From positions 4,097,001-4,161,000 of the forward strand of contig OY783198.1 in NCBI GenBank assembly GCA_963678675.1: DNA of 64,000 bases, in the 5' to 3' direction. The DNA is from Xiphydria camelus. Lineage: Eukaryota > Arthropoda > Insecta > Hymenoptera > Xiphydriidae. Below the pieces are notes generated by a model that was not told the origin of the DNA, ran no database searches, and saw only the letters and a list, made by a program, of their open reading frames with translations. Shown here in pieces: positions 48,016-60,164 of the stretch (position 1 is its first letter; each line of letters begins with the position of its first letter). Both the position numbers and the translations under genes were made by a program.

Positions 48016-49695
48016 GTGCGTTTGCGACGTACGAGCGAGAATGAGTTTTAGCTGTGTCAGCTATATAAAAAATACTTAACAGAGTCGCCACAACGCTCTT
48101 GATTCTCTATCAACAAATTCCGTGAATTCCTGAAAAACAATCGATCGGAAAGTGCTTACCGCGAATGAACGAACGACATATTATAAATAAACAATTAATT
48201 ATTTATTACTAAATACAAAAATTTATTAAAAATTGAAAATTGATAAAAGATAATCAGAAGCTCGTCAATTTATTCCAAGAACAATCATTAATTCTTTATC
48301 AAAGCTCGTATGGCTATGGAAAAATAGGAAAGGTAAGGAAAAAGACTCCAATTTTATTAAATTTTTTGAAACTCGGGAGTGTCGTATACCCCTCCGAAAT
48401 ATACGTTATTAGATTTCCTGTAAATTTAAAATTCGGACATCTCAAATAAATATGTTTACAGACGGTACGCCGAGGGGGGCTACGTGTTCAATAACAGGCG
48501 GTAGATACGCCACATAACCTCAAAATGCCCGAGTACCGATAAGAATCCGCTGAGGTCAAGTTTGTTTACCCCGTGTTGGGTATATTTATAGCCTTCCTGC
48601 CATATTCCATTCTAGCGGTGCAATGGCATCGAAACCAACACGCTTCGTTCCGCTCGAAAAAAGTTCCGCGCTTTTTGTTGTAAAAGGGGCGAAGAGACGG
48701 ACGATAAAATGTCCAGAGAAAGGTTGTTTCACTTTAAATAATTACAAATATTCCATGCGCTTCATTCGAATACATCCGAGAAAATCGTTCTACCCGCTTT
48801 TAATCGTTTGTCGGTGCGCACGGCCTACGAAGAGTGGGGGGGAAACAAGGAGAGGCAAAGAACGCACTCGCATTCGAATTACCGTAAAAATTGATCGGAA
48901 ATTATTCGAACGTTCTAATCGCGAATAGCGCCGAGCTTCTCGTTCGTCCGACGAATATCGGCGAGAGCAAACTAGACCCGACAGAAGTTACAGGGGAGTT
49001 CCCGACCGTCCGCCGTGTGCGACATATAGGATTCGGCCATTAGCCGAAGACAAACATTTTGCCTGCTCCATTCGAGTCGAGTATTTTATATTTAGCGTAA
49101 CGGGGCGTGCAGTGTTACCGTATCGGATGCCGTAGAGGACTGGTTCACGGGTCACAGACTTTTCACACAGAAAGATACACCGTTAAAGCATTTTACTCGG
49201 CGCTTATGAGAACATACAGCATCCACCATGCGGTACGGTGGGCCTACGTGACCACACTGTTCTCTACTCTGTTTGCTTCGGCCAGAGTATTGGACGAAAC
49301 GACTGGCTGCGACCAATGATGAGAGTCGCGTTTACGCACTGTTTGCGCAGGTGCGGATGGATGCTCCGCGATGGTGCTTTATGGCACGGTCACAGCACGC
49401 AAATGTCGCGCTTATTTATCGCGTGTACGAGTAAATCCCTATTGCATTAATTACTGAGGTCAAAGCCATAACTTTGCTGCCTCGTTCTTTGTAGTATGTA
49501 TTCTGGCGCTACGCGCGTTATCTGTACGCAGGCCATGTTCATACGCAATATGAAAATGGAGCAGAATGAACTACATTTAAATTACTTTTGGGTTCTTCGT
49601 TATTTTTGACTCTCAGAGGTTTAACAATTCCTTTCCAATAATTCACTCTACAATAATACTTCCTGCCAAGTCGTGAAAACAAATTGATATAAAAA
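48016..49695. other. Smaug 5' region and intergenic DNA toward Ypel5
   Basis: On the minus strand, CGCG|GTAAGC at 48160/48159 with an acceptor such as ATATAG near 48070 suggests a 5' UTR intron for Smaug. The remainder has short open frames only. One (49207-49319) begins with a hydrophobic stretch after MRTYSIHHAVRWAYVTTLFS, but no splice context or homology supports a gene. Confidence 0.45.
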
Positions 49696-49696
49696 C

Positions 49697-49702
49697 TTTA
49701 TT
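49697..49702 (-). terminator. Probable Ypel5 polyadenylation signal
   Basis: Minus-strand AATAAA about 485 nt past the Ypel5 stop codon. Confidence 0.55.
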
Positions 49703-50186
49703 TCACCACAAATTTAATATTAACATAACACAATGCAACCAAGAAATATTACATAGCCTCATTTTGTGTCGCTTTTAACGTTCGTGTTACGTTTTTAAAC
49801 CTATAATTAATCTAAATACCTTATTTCCATTCTCTCGCCTATTGTATCATGGCATATATCTCATCCGTTGTGCTATATCTGTCAATGAACATGCATACCT
49901 TAAAATACGCATTCAAGGATGAGAACGAGAACGTGTTTAATATTCCTTAGAGATCTGAGTTGAAGCGTTCAAAACAGAATAGAGAGAACTTAAATAAGAA
50001 TTAACAAGCGTGTTCTGATAAAAAAATACTTTTCTCCTGAATTTGTCAATTTTTAAGTGATGGAATCAAATACAACAACAAACATTTAATCAGGACTCTG
50101 AAACTTAAAGTACATTAGCAAAAAACACCTTCTTTCGATACCAAATCTTACGATCAACGCTATTTCACACTCTTTGGTATTAAGTA

Positions 50187-50853
50187 TCATATGTTTTCAC
50201 CCATACCGTCACTTTCAGTGACGAGGGCACGCTCTAGGATGACGCGACCTTCCTTGTAACGTTGATTATCATCGGTGGCAAACTCGTAGACCCATCCTAG
50301 CTTAGCATCGCAGTTCTTACAGCTGACATCTCGAACCATATGACGTCCTGTCAACATCACTCTATCTTGGACCTCGCTGCACATAATTAAATCAAATTAT
50401 ATGTTAAAATTAACTCATTTACAATTGCTTTACGGGATATCTACTATAATTGAGCGGAGGAAATCGTGTTACACGAACGTGAATAGAGTGTAGACTTCAA
50501 GGGCTACCTTATGTCTTTTATTTTTGAGGAAGGCTTATGTGCCTGGCATAATAAACTATAAAAAAAAATAGAATTAAACGAGAAGTATATAGTAAACGAA
50601 GCTAAAGACGTTTAATCGTCATGACGAAGCTGCTTCGAAAAGCAAGAAGATTGTTTACTTCTATCAGCTGACTGCGTAATGGTTAGGTATACCTGTAGTT
50701 GAGGTTGACCACTTTGTTGAAAAGAAACGCGCGTCCCGTCGCCCCCGTGAAACGAGTACTTATCAGCTGTCCTCTGTTAGTGAGGTTGGTGTCGCAAGAC
50801 GCACAGGAAAAAAGGCGAGTGCCTCCGATGTGCTCTAAAAATATGACTCCCAT
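50187..50853 (-). CDS. Ypel5: Yippee-like 5 zinc-binding protein
   Basis: Two coding exons, 50853-50693 and 50376-50187, encode 116 aa. Yippee-like proteins carry one zinc-binding domain with two CxxC pairs, here C17/C20 (SCASC) and C73/C76 (SCKNC). Most of the sequence matches vertebrate YPEL5, including [51 protein letters not shown] and [13 protein letters not shown]. Human YPEL5 is 121 aa. Known biology links YPEL5 to the CTLH/GID ubiquitin ligase and to spindle and midbody localisation. The exon junction TAC AG|GTATAC to GCAG|C restores Ser54. I chose the ATG at 50853 because homology begins there. The 26 residues open upstream probably belong to the 5' UTR, with an acceptor TCCAG at 50869. 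Confidence 0.96.
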
Positions 50854-52023
50854 TTTGACAGCAGCGATCTGGACATCAGATTCACCGGCACTGCTGTGAA
50901 CTTTAGATACCGTACATATGTCCGCGATCAAAACTGCAAGTTTTGCATGAACACTCCTATGTGCGGTTGAGTACCGCTCTGGGTCTCCTCGACCAATGAA
51001 GCGTCATCGAAGAAGCGTGAATCCGCATGCGTGGTCATACGTGGGGGTTGGCGTGTTGTCTGCGAGTGCAATGCAAGCTCAATTAAAGGTTTAATGGGAA
51101 GATAATGTCTGTTGTAAATCATTTCTGAGTATATAGGTAGCTCGAGATAAATCCTAAAGATTCGTAAAACATTTCGAAAGTAATTGACGGCTCTTTCAAA
51201 TTCTCGGTATTTTCTGTTTTATCAATTGCTTGCTACGTAGATAATTCATCACTGACCGTTAAGGGGGCGCTTAATGAGGTTGTGTGTTGCGTGGGTTGCG
51301 TGCCAAACCGGCAGTCCTCGTCGAATCTAGAGGGCAGGTCCGGGCCCGTAGAGCGCTAAGGCACTCTGCTCGAAAACGCGGGAAAACGAGAAAATGAGAC
51401 TTGGAAAACTGTTTGATAGTTTGACGATCGCCGTATATTTCAGTCGTTGCACAACGTACATAGAAAGATTGATCTGCTCTGCTCGAGCGTCGAAATACCC
51501 TTTTTAATTACATAAGCCCAGCCCCTCGGCAGGAGGAGGGCACCAATCGAAACGCTAGTCGCGGATCGTTTTACAACGGTTTTTCTCCCTCTCAATCTGC
51601 ACTCACGCACTCATGATTTCGTGACTTCATGGAAGGGCGAATTCGGCGAACTCGTTTACAAATCAGAAATGCTACGCGATGTCGTTTACGATTTCTCGAG
51701 TCGCCAAAACTCAGTCGCTGATATGGAAGAAGGTGTTTATACCTAGCTGTTGATCTCGCAAACCGAACTCGCGCGGCCGGAAATTTATAAATCTCGCAGT
51801 TGCCGGTACCCTAATATTCGATACGCCTTTCTTTCCGTGGGAATTCACCCGTACATTATTTCTCAGTATTCAATAGTTATACGTTTGTTATACATTTTGT
51901 ATTAAATGTAGATAACTTTTTGAAAATTGCCACCTTGTTCTATCTGGGATACTCACTTTCAAAACTCTACAAACACAGGATTGATTTTTATTTCTCAAAT
52001 CGCCTTTTTTCTTTTAATTCGAT

Positions 52024-52220
52024 TACACTGAGAAAAAAAAAGATTAAAATTTATTCTGTTAAAAGGATAATCTGAGTACGAAAGGTAAAACAGATCAAAA
52101 ATTATCCTTCCAGGGTATAAAATTTAACCTTCCTTAGAATAATTTTCGATCCACTTTACCTCTCGTACTCAGATTATCCTTCTAACGGAATAATTTGTAA
52201 TCTTTTTTTTTCTCAGTGTA
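52024..52220. mobile_element. MITE family B-like, 197 bp
   Basis: A near-perfect palindrome beginning TACACTGAGAAAAAAAAAGA and ending TTTTTTTTTCTCAGTGTA. Inner arms also match (GGATAATCTGAGTACGA against CGTACTCAGATTATCC). Ends in TA, consistent with a Tc1/mariner-type MITE. The termini resemble those at 27750-27979. Confidence 0.85.
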
Positions 52221-55200
52221 TGATAGCGTTGCTTTCGGCTATTTTTCCTAATGTATTAATTGCTATCATCGATCGGGATCGATTATGGCCTTGCCGTATG
52301 GTTTTCCACTATTAATGCCTCTTGTTGCACAAAGCGGTGCGTTCTCGTAAATAAGGAGGATATTCTCGTAAATAAGATTCTAACTGATATAAAGAATTTG
52401 ATAATGGTATCTAGATACCTATGCCTTGATGAAATAGTTAAAAAAATTATACACTAGCAGAAGGGTTAATAGATGTAAGTTGAGGAAATTATTTTCCCCA
52501 TCACACATGCTTAATGCCTGTATTGCGTTTCAGCGTTCTTTCAGACTTTCCCAGAATATTTGAGGATTTTCCATGAATTTTTTTGGCTCCCAGAGGACCA
52601 TACATATAGCCATGAAGCTACAGATGACGTCGCTGGATTTTTAAGAGATCGCGCGCAATGCTTTCTCATAGAATCCGTGTTGATCACGAAGTTTTTTTTA
52701 TTCTAGTCGAACAGCTTAGATCGCGCAGTCAATGTATACTTATCAGCCGCGATTAGAGGCTCACACCCGCGTGTGTGCACGCTGTTCGACTCCGAGCTTT
52801 TCCAGACCGCGATGATAGAGTCAGCGAATTTCATCGACGCAAATATCAACCGTCGGTCGCGATCTTTTGCCGGTCGGCCCTTCTTCATCGAAGATGTGAT
52901 CGCGGCCGTTCGTTTGGCGTACTCGCGTGTACACCCGCGTGTCGACCGGCCCTCCCCTGTTGCCCGAAGCGGTTATAAAGTCAGTGGTACTCTTTTTTTT
53001 TTTAGTTAAAGCAACAGTGTGAAGTAGAGTCACGGGATTTTTTTTTCAAATCCGATAGTCACCTCAAGATATTCAGGTATGCTGCAGACGACGACGCTGG
53101 ACTGAAGAAAGAAGCCATCAATGAAAGGCCGGTATAAGTCCTACGGTCTGCTTAATGATCGATTTCCGTTATCGCTGGTTAAAACTTCATAATTTTAATC
53201 AGTGATCGGGAAATCGTGATTGATGGGAGGGATCTCCGAGGCAGCCAAGAAGATATGGAGATGCAGCCATCGCCTCGACGAAGGGATGAACGCAGAGGGG
53301 TTCTATGAGCTTTAATTTCCTCGAGTCCCCATCATGCTGCAGGACATTTGATCCGAACCAGCACGGGGACTCTGGTTGTAATTTATATGAGACGTATAGT
53401 AGCGGCAGGTCGACCTTAATTGCGTCGATTTGTCTGCAACTTGATTTTATGTACCCATGTCATTTCATTTTTCTATGTCAGGATCATGTGTGTGAGGGCG
53501 CCTTTCTCGTCTCCTCGCGAATTTCTCCATATCTTTATTCTTCGCGATAATGCGTAATCCGAATTAATTTTGAAGTCGGATGACCCTCCGACTTCGTCAT
53601 TCTGTGTCTTGCAATAGCGATCGAGATAATCTGCGAGAGTATCGTTGCTGTTTTTAATATGGAGCGAGAAGGGGTTTCGCGACGGGTCGTTTCTCAAATC
53701 GAAGCAGGCTCTCTAAATGGACTCTAAACTGTAGCTCGTCCGCTTTTATGAGGGAAAGACCCGAGGGCTTATTTAATGAAATTGTTCAATTTCAATCGAG
53801 CTCTTCAAGCTCGCTTTTCATTACCAAACTCTCCAAATGTTATCAATTTTAAATAATTTTCATTTATGGATATTTGCTATTTGCTAAATTTGTAAAACTA
53901 ATTTTTCAATAAATTACCATTACTTTCAAATGATTACAATTTTTGTCCGAGCCATCTGTAGACCGTTTAGAGTAGAGTTATACTAATGAAGCATTATAGG
54001 ATGTTTTCAGCGATTATAAAGTAAGTGAGTTTATTCGACCACTTTTGGAATGAGTTGATGAATAGTGTGTGATGAATAATGCGTTCACAAGTCAGTAGTG
54101 ATATTTCGCTTTAAATCTTCAACTCTGTGAGAAAAGTAGTACCGTTCTATCCGTTTGTGAAATCAGGGAATCCTCGAGTCCGCCATGAAGGACATCAGAA
54201 GAGCTCCGGGAGCTTTGGCTCAAAGAGGCTGTCAGCCGAAGAGAACTTGTATGTCGAGAATGACACTCCGCTTTGAACGGAGTGCCATTCTATGCTACTG
54301 TTTCTTGTCATCTTGTCACTATGCGTCTCTAATTTCATAAAATACGTAGCCTCTCTGTATTTGGAAATTTGCAATTCATTTCCAGTAAATAAATGTTCTT
54401 TCTTGGAATAACGTAATTCTTTTTCGATATGAATTCTGATTCTTTTTCCTTTATTTTATGACTACGTATTTTTGACTTTGAATGGCCATCGACGAGCACT
54501 TTCTCGGTCGATGCTAGTTCACCAAGAGAGAAACGCCATTTATGGCTCCTCATCATTTTTAATTTGTCTCACCTTGTCTGCTGCAATGTTTCAGGGTAGC
54601 ACCTTATTTTCGAAAAAGCAATTATCCTAATCCACGATGTTGAAATGATTGACCGCTGTAGCTCCTGTCACAGCGTGTCTTTAATAATGAAGGATGAAAT
54701 CCAAGGATGAAAATTTGGATAATGACGTACAGGAATATATGAGACCATTACTCATCCTCACTGTTCGACAGTCAGGTACAAACTGAAGGGATAACCCGGC
54801 TAGGGCATTCCTTATAAGTATGGTCTGTATCAAAGTGCCGTGCTTCTACGTATTCCATAGTCCGCCTAAGTAAATGCGTTGTCCTCACCGTTCGCGTGGT
54901 GCGCGCCCGCATCCGATAATCCATTCGTGAGATACTTACCATCGATCAATGAGTAATCTATTCTACACGCGACTAATGGTAGGCACATTCGACTCTGTGA
55001 GTGCGAGCAGTCGCAGTGATACACTACGTTCGCGTTTAGGGGAATCGCTCATTTAAACGGGCCCTATTTATGAGAAGTTCAAATAATAGAAACGGCAAAG
55101 GGAAGAAAAAGAAACTCGAATTAACTCGCCTACAAAACGAAGCGCTCGGTGTCTCTTTCGACGCGAGAGTTTTACTCTCGAGAGCGCGCGAATTCGTTAG

Positions 55201-55957
55201 CTACGAGTGGACGGGAGTGCTACAAACCAACCTGCATCATGTTCACGAGGCGATGACCTCGCACGTACTGACGGAAGGTTTCAACTCCGCGCGGATGGCG
55301 CCTGGTAAGAGCATTCAGAGATTTCAGCCAATCCTGGCGACCCATGCGCTAGAGTGTCCAATCAGATTGCCGAAATCCCCGCGAGGCCTGCCAACGGTAT
55401 CTACCCACTCCACTGTAGCCGGCCTTCTGTGGAATGCGAGCAAAGCCGGTGTCTGGGGGAACTGGAGTGAAAGTTATGGCCGTACGGCGCAATCGGTAGT
55501 ACGTTGCCCTAGGTCAGGATTGGGTCACCGCGCTACGTATGGAGGGAAACTTTAAACGCTTATAACTTTGGAACCGAGCAAGATAATCGAACCGGACAAA
55601 GTGCGCTGTATTCAGCATACGATCAGGCTTAATTGGCGGGTGAAATTGTACATGATTTTTCAAGTGTAAGGCGAAAACTTAAAATGCTTATAACCGGTTT
55701 GAAGTCGAGCGAGTTAATTCGATCGAATAAAACGTGACGTATTTGGCGTGTAATTAAATTCGAACAATGCAAATTTTTACAGCGCTTGCCTTCGGTTCCA
55801 TATTTCAGAGATTCTCGTATGCACACACGCAAATATTTCGAGTTTTCTATCTCCGAGCGGAAATGGGAAACAATGTTCTCGCTAAATAGAGGGGTTTAAC
55901 ATCTCTTTGTTACATTGCAAATTGTTACATATATTAACAAATTGATGCTATTACAAT

Positions 55958-56853
55958 TACACAGCTCCACAAAAAAAATCGAAAAAATGCTTCCTCTCTG
56001 ACCAAACCAATATATCTTTATGTTTTTGGGGTCGCTGAATCCGAATCTGGTGTCCGTTTGTCTCCATCACGTCACATTTTTTTTAATCTCAAAAAATCAT
56101 CAATAGATCATGATTTTCAAAAAGTTCATGGACTTAAACCAAATTCGCTATAAGGGGTTTTTTGGGTCGCTGATCACGAATCTCAAATCGGATTTCAAAA
56201 ATTCCAGATGGCAGATCCAATATGGCGGACGATATTTTTGAAAATCGACGGATTCATGCCGAATTTGGTATAAGGAGTCTTTTTGGGTCGCTAATCATGA
56301 ATCTGAAGTCAGATTTTAAAAATTCAAGATGGCGGATCTAATATGGCACACGAGATTGTCGAAAATTTTGAATTTTTGTAAATATAACCATATTCGTCAT
56401 CGGCGATCGAAAAAAAAACCCTATACCAAATTTTGCATGAATCCGTCGATTTTCGAAAATCTCGTCCTCCATATTGGATCCGCCATCTTGAATTTTTAAA
56501 ATCTGACTTCAGATTCATGATCAGCGACCCAAAAAACCCCCTTATACCAAATTTGGTATGAATCCGTCGATTTTCAAAAATCTCGTCCGCCATATTGGAT
56601 CCGCCATCTTAAATTTTTGAAATCCAATTTAAGATTCGTAATCAGCGACCCAAAAAAACCCCTATAGCGAATTTGGTTTAAGTCCATTACCTTTTTGAAA
56701 ATCATGATCTATTGATGGTTTTTTGAGATTAAAAAAAATGTGACGTGATGGAGACAAATGGACACCGGATTCGGATTCAGCGACCCCAAAAACATAAAGA
56801 TATACTGGTCTGGTCAGAGGAAGCATTTTTTCGATTTTTTTGTGGAGCTGTGT
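55958..56853. mobile_element. About 0.9-kb foldback element with internal subrepeats
   Basis: The ends ACACAGCTCCACAAAAAAA and its inverse TTTTTTTGTGGAGCTGTGT bound the element. The whole sequence reads the same on both strands with few mismatches. Within each half a unit of about 128 bp is repeated: GGGTCGCTGATCACGAATCT, then AAGATGGCGGATCCAATATG, then GAAAATCGACGGATTCATGC. A single hairpin of more than 400 bp per arm is possible. No transposase. Confidence 0.85.
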
Positions 56854-57195
56854 TATTCTTACACATAAATGAGCTGCTCTGCATAAAGAAAGGCTTCTGC
56901 TATTTATGCAACTACATTGCTAGCATATGTAACAGCTTGACATAAGTCAAAAGAGGTTTTGGGTCGAAGGAGAAAAAGAGGCGCATAGTAGAAGTAGACA
57001 AAGGAGCATGTACAATTTCAACGGAGAGCCTAAACGAAATCGACGAAAAGCCTATACGAATTCAAAAAATACCACAAACGAGTTCCACAATACCATAAAC
57101 TAGTGGAACAAGGGGTTGCGAGAGAGTGTGGAATAAAGGTGGCTCGTCTCGTGGCTTTCTTTCCCAGTATCTAGGATTGTAATATGATTATTTCT

Positions 57196-57900
57196 TAATG
57201 CAGCTAGAAGTTCGTTAAATGTTTCTACAAACGTCATTTGCATCGTAGCTGCTGGGGATTGCATAGGAATGCATTGACTAGACTCGGTGACGCTTGTAGG
57301 GATATACAACGAGCTTCTCTAAGATGCATCAAGCGATACCTGCATTGTTGCGCGTCCCTGCAAACGTCCTTGTATCTGATCAATGCATTTCGCTGCAATT
57401 CTCACATCTACGATACGACGAACGATTGCAGACACACGCAACGATGCTGGCATACAGCTCGGTGCATATCTCTGCAAGCATCATCGTGTTTAGTCGATGT
57501 ATTTCTGTGCAATCCCGGCAGCTACGATACAAATAGCGTTTGCAGAAACGTTTTAACGAACTTTTAGATGCACCGTGCTCTGTACAAGCATCGTTGCACG
57601 TGTCTCCAAGCGTTCGTCGTATCATAGACGTGAGAATTGCAGCGAATTGCATTGATTGGATACAGGGACGTCAGCAAGGACGGGAGACGATGCATGTATT
57701 GCTCGGTGCATCTTAGAAGTCCATTGCATAACTTTACAAGCGTTGCCGTATCTAGTCAATGCATTCCTATGCAATCCCGGCAGCTATGATGCGAATGACG
57801 TTTGCAGAAACGTTCAACGAACTTCTAGAAGCACCGAGTTATATGCAAGTATCATAGCGTGTGTCTGTAAGCGTTCGTCCGTATCGTAGCGCAGCGGAAC
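57196..57900. repeat. Cluster of about 110-bp repeats in both orientations
   Basis: The unit contains TAGAAGTTCGTTGAACG, TTTCTGCAAACGTCATT, ATCGTAGCTGC and GATTGCATAGGAATGCATTG. It occurs at 57199-57310, inverted at about 57715-57845, with more diverged copies at 57380-57470, 57479-57570 and 57570-57660. The outer pair is roughly 85-90% alike by eye. Confidence 0.7.
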
Positions 57901-57965
57901 ACCTGTCCGCGCAGGTATACCGATGTCGTTCGGCAACGATTACAAGCGTAATTTATGCTTCAAAT

Positions 57966-58058
57966 GTTAATTCTTAACTGGTATACACCTTTATACTATC
58001 GTAGCGATTTAATGCGCTTGGGGTCCGGAGAGACCCCAGTATACCAGTTATGAGTTAA
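57966..58058. repeat. Short palindrome with TTAA ends
   Basis: TTAATTCTTAACTGGTATAC and the inverse of GTATACCAGTTATGAGTTAA match at 18 of 20 positions. Between them GGGGTC...GACCCC forms a second hairpin. TTAA at both borders recalls piggyBac-type target sites, but the element is very short and the assignment is tentative. Confidence 0.5.
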
Positions 58059-58146
58059 AACTGTAAGAAACATTCATCGAGTTCCGTACGCAATTAACAT
58101 TGCTCGGGGTATTGCAGAAACATTCGTTTCAGTCCGAAAAGCCCAA

Positions 58147-58164
58147 GAATCTTCCAGAGTTTTC
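58147..58164. promoter_or_regulatory. Heat-shock element array 3 (distal)
   Basis: GAA-nn-TTC-nn-GAG-nn-TTC: four alternating 5-bp HSF units, three perfect and one with a single mismatch. Confidence 0.55.
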
Positions 58165-58393
58165 GGAGCTCGTCGTGATCTGTAGATATTATTTCCCTGT
58201 AGTATTTCGTAGAGGATCGTTAAACTCGTTCTCCTGGATACAAAGTTGCAAGATATAAACACACGGACACCGGGTTTCAATGTGTACGAAGGTCAGGCGA
58301 GTTGGCTAAGGGATACATTGTAGCTGCGCCGTCTATCGCTCTATCTCTCTATCGACCGCACGACGCGCATATCGTGCCCTCTCGCTCGCATCG

Positions 58394-58416
58394 TTCGAGA
58401 ACCTTCGAGAGGCTTC
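58394..58416. promoter_or_regulatory. Heat-shock element array 2
   Basis: TTC-ga-GAA-cc-TTC-ga-GAG-gc-TTC: five alternating units with exact 5-bp spacing, four perfect. CT-rich GAGA-factor-like tracts (CTCTCACTCG) lie beside it. Confidence 0.75.
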
Positions 58417-58474
58417 GGTTTTCTCACTCGCACTCGCGATCTTCCATTGCTCTCTCACTCGCACTCATGGTCGT

Positions 58475-58492
58475 GAATTTTCGAGAATCTTC
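58475..58492. promoter_or_regulatory. Heat-shock element array 1 (proximal)
   Basis: GAA-tt-TTC-ga-GAA-tc-TTC: four perfect alternating HSF units, about 35 bp upstream of a TATA-like box and about 65 bp upstream of the inferred start. Confidence 0.8.
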
Positions 58493-58525
58493 TATCCCCC
58501 ACTCCCGACCACCTGTTGGCTGAAC

Positions 58526-58532
58526 TATATTA
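58526..58532 (+). promoter_or_regulatory. TATA-like box
   Basis: TATATTA downstream of the heat-shock elements. A start about 30 bp further on would fall near 58556-58558. Confidence 0.55.
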
Positions 58533-58989
58533 CCGAACGCAGCGGCGATTTCGGCGGAGTCTCCCAAGGGTTGTCAGCCCACTGGTAACACGGTGGGACG
58601 CTTTTTATCTGGCTTCCTACAGGAGGTGCTCCCCCTCCTTGTCTCGGTCATCTGCTGCATCAGGCTCAATCGTTAGCACGGTTCGAGACGTTTTGGGGCA
58701 TCGGCGAGAGCCGTGGGCCCGGCGAATGCGAGGAAAGCATTCACGGGTTGCGATGCCGAGCCAAGGAGCCTGGGTGTGGGGCCCAGGGCCCCCGGAATAT
58801 TCCGCGTAGGGCGACTTTATAGTCGCCTCTTGCGCCGTTTAATCCGGGCGCGATAGGAGGAAGGGTGGGATGGGTGGGTGGGTCAAGAAAAGAAGAGAGA
58901 AGAAGACGAGCGAAGACCAAGTGCCCGGCTCAACAAAGGATGGCCGGTTTTTGCATCTCCGACGGAAATTTCCGGTGAGATTTCACTCT

Positions 58990-59095
58990 CTCCCGCTTTC
59001 TCTGTGTTTCGCGATGATTCGATGTTCGCGATGTGTTTCCGCGATGTGTTTCTGTGATCGCGATGTGTTTCTGCGTTTCGCGATGACTCGATGCC
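58990..59095 (+). repeat. Short tandem GCGATGTGTTTC repeats
   Basis: Variants of GCGATGTGTTTC and TTTCGCGATGA recur about six times inside the inferred first intron of the candidate RNA. Confidence 0.75.
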
Positions 59096-60019
59096 CCTGA
59101 AACGCGTTCCGTGTCGATTCGTCCGACTCGGAGTGAATTCTAGAGTTTCGGCTTCTATTTTCGTGGAGCTCCGCTTCGTCGAGCGATTTCCTCGGGAATA
59201 CGTGGTCGTCTCTAATCGTAGTTTTCGTTCTGCGTTGCAGGCGGAGCGAAGGAGGATGAAAAGTCCACTAAACGCCCGTACTTCGGCTGGGTCGTGGACT
59301 AGAGCCCCGTCACGAGCACTATGTGGTGAGTGATATTTATTTCTGCAATAATTCGATCGATTCGCGGTTTCGAAGATCTGCTTATCATAGAAGTTATCGG
59401 CTTTCGCGTCGTCGACCGATTCCTTTCGAACAGTATATCCGCGTGCAATCCGTTTTTCGTGCGTCGCTCCAATTCAAATCGCTTCGAGATTATTTCCAGT
59501 GCGAATTAAAAATCTTTTTGTCTAACGATTCGAGCATCGGCTTATCATACAGTTTGTCGGTTCTCGCGTCGTCGGTCGAATTCGTTCGAAAAGTTCCTCT
59601 CCGCGCAGTTCGTGTTTGCACGCGTATTCGATCCGAAGGTTCCTTATCGTTGTTTTTATCACGGTGTCTCGTCGCGTCCGTCGTTTTCTCCTGAAATAAA
59701 TCATTTCGCTGATCACGTAATTATTCCGTGATCGCAGACGGAGAGCATAGGAAGTCGACTTCGGGGGTCGACATATCCATTCAACCGCGGATTGTCGACG
59801 TTTGAGCGCCGTCACTAGTCTTATGTGGTGAGTACTATTTTATTTCAATATCCCGGGAGTTGTGTTCTGTGATTGTGTATCGCTTAAAATCAAACGCGTT
59901 TATCGTTTCGGGAATATCATCGCGCTTTCAAGTTTTCTTCGTACGAATGGGATATTCATTTCGAATCTTGTCGATGTGAATCCTAGGTTATCATTCGCGT
60001 TATTTATTAGAAACTTGTA

Positions 60020-60164
60020 CAATAGGAAGAACAATGAGCGGGAAACAGAATAGTGCTCTCGACTAATCTCGTCACTGCTTTAGAGCATCCTTTGCTAAAG
60101 CAGTAATGTGATTGGTCGAGAGCGCTTGCTTCTGTTCCCCGTTCCAGACCTATTCCTTCTATTG
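60020..60164 (+). repeat. 145-nt hairpin in the fourth proposed exon's upstream intron
   Basis: CAATAGGAAG...GGAAACAGA...GCTCTCGACTAATC...ACTGCTTTAG pairs with CTAAAGCAGT...GATTGGTCGAGAGC...TCTGTTCCCC...CTTCTATTG around a loop of about 12 nt (GAGCATCCTTTG). It could be a long miRNA-like precursor or a MITE. Which, if either, is undetermined. Confidence 0.6.

Larger units (their letters stand above)
50854..58140. other. 7.3 kb without a supported protein gene
   Basis: The right part of the Ypel5 5' UTR and its promoter must lie at the left end. Beyond that I see only repeats (52.0, 56.0-56.9, 57.2-57.9 and 58.0 kb) and unassigned sequence. A 161-codon frame at 55070-55555 starts with a Lys-rich stretch but matches nothing I know. 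A 52-codon frame at 54186-54341 is likewise unassigned. On the minus strand GATG|GTAAGTATC near 54940 looks like a donor, so an unrecognised first exon is possible. Confidence 0.5.

Noticed and set aside
49207..49319. Possible secreted-protein first exon
   Set aside because: The N-terminus is mildly signal-like, but it stops after 37 codons with no donor or downstream partner exon found.
55070..55555. 161-codon open frame beginning with a Lys-rich stretch
   Set aside because: No recognisable family, no splice sites or polyadenylation context. Kept only as a note in the gene-poor region entry.
58516..58809. 97-codon frame starting upstream of the inferred heat-shock transcript start
   Set aside because: Its ATG lies before the TATA-like box. 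Within the inferred transcript only the last 27 codons begin with an ATG, and no domain is visible.
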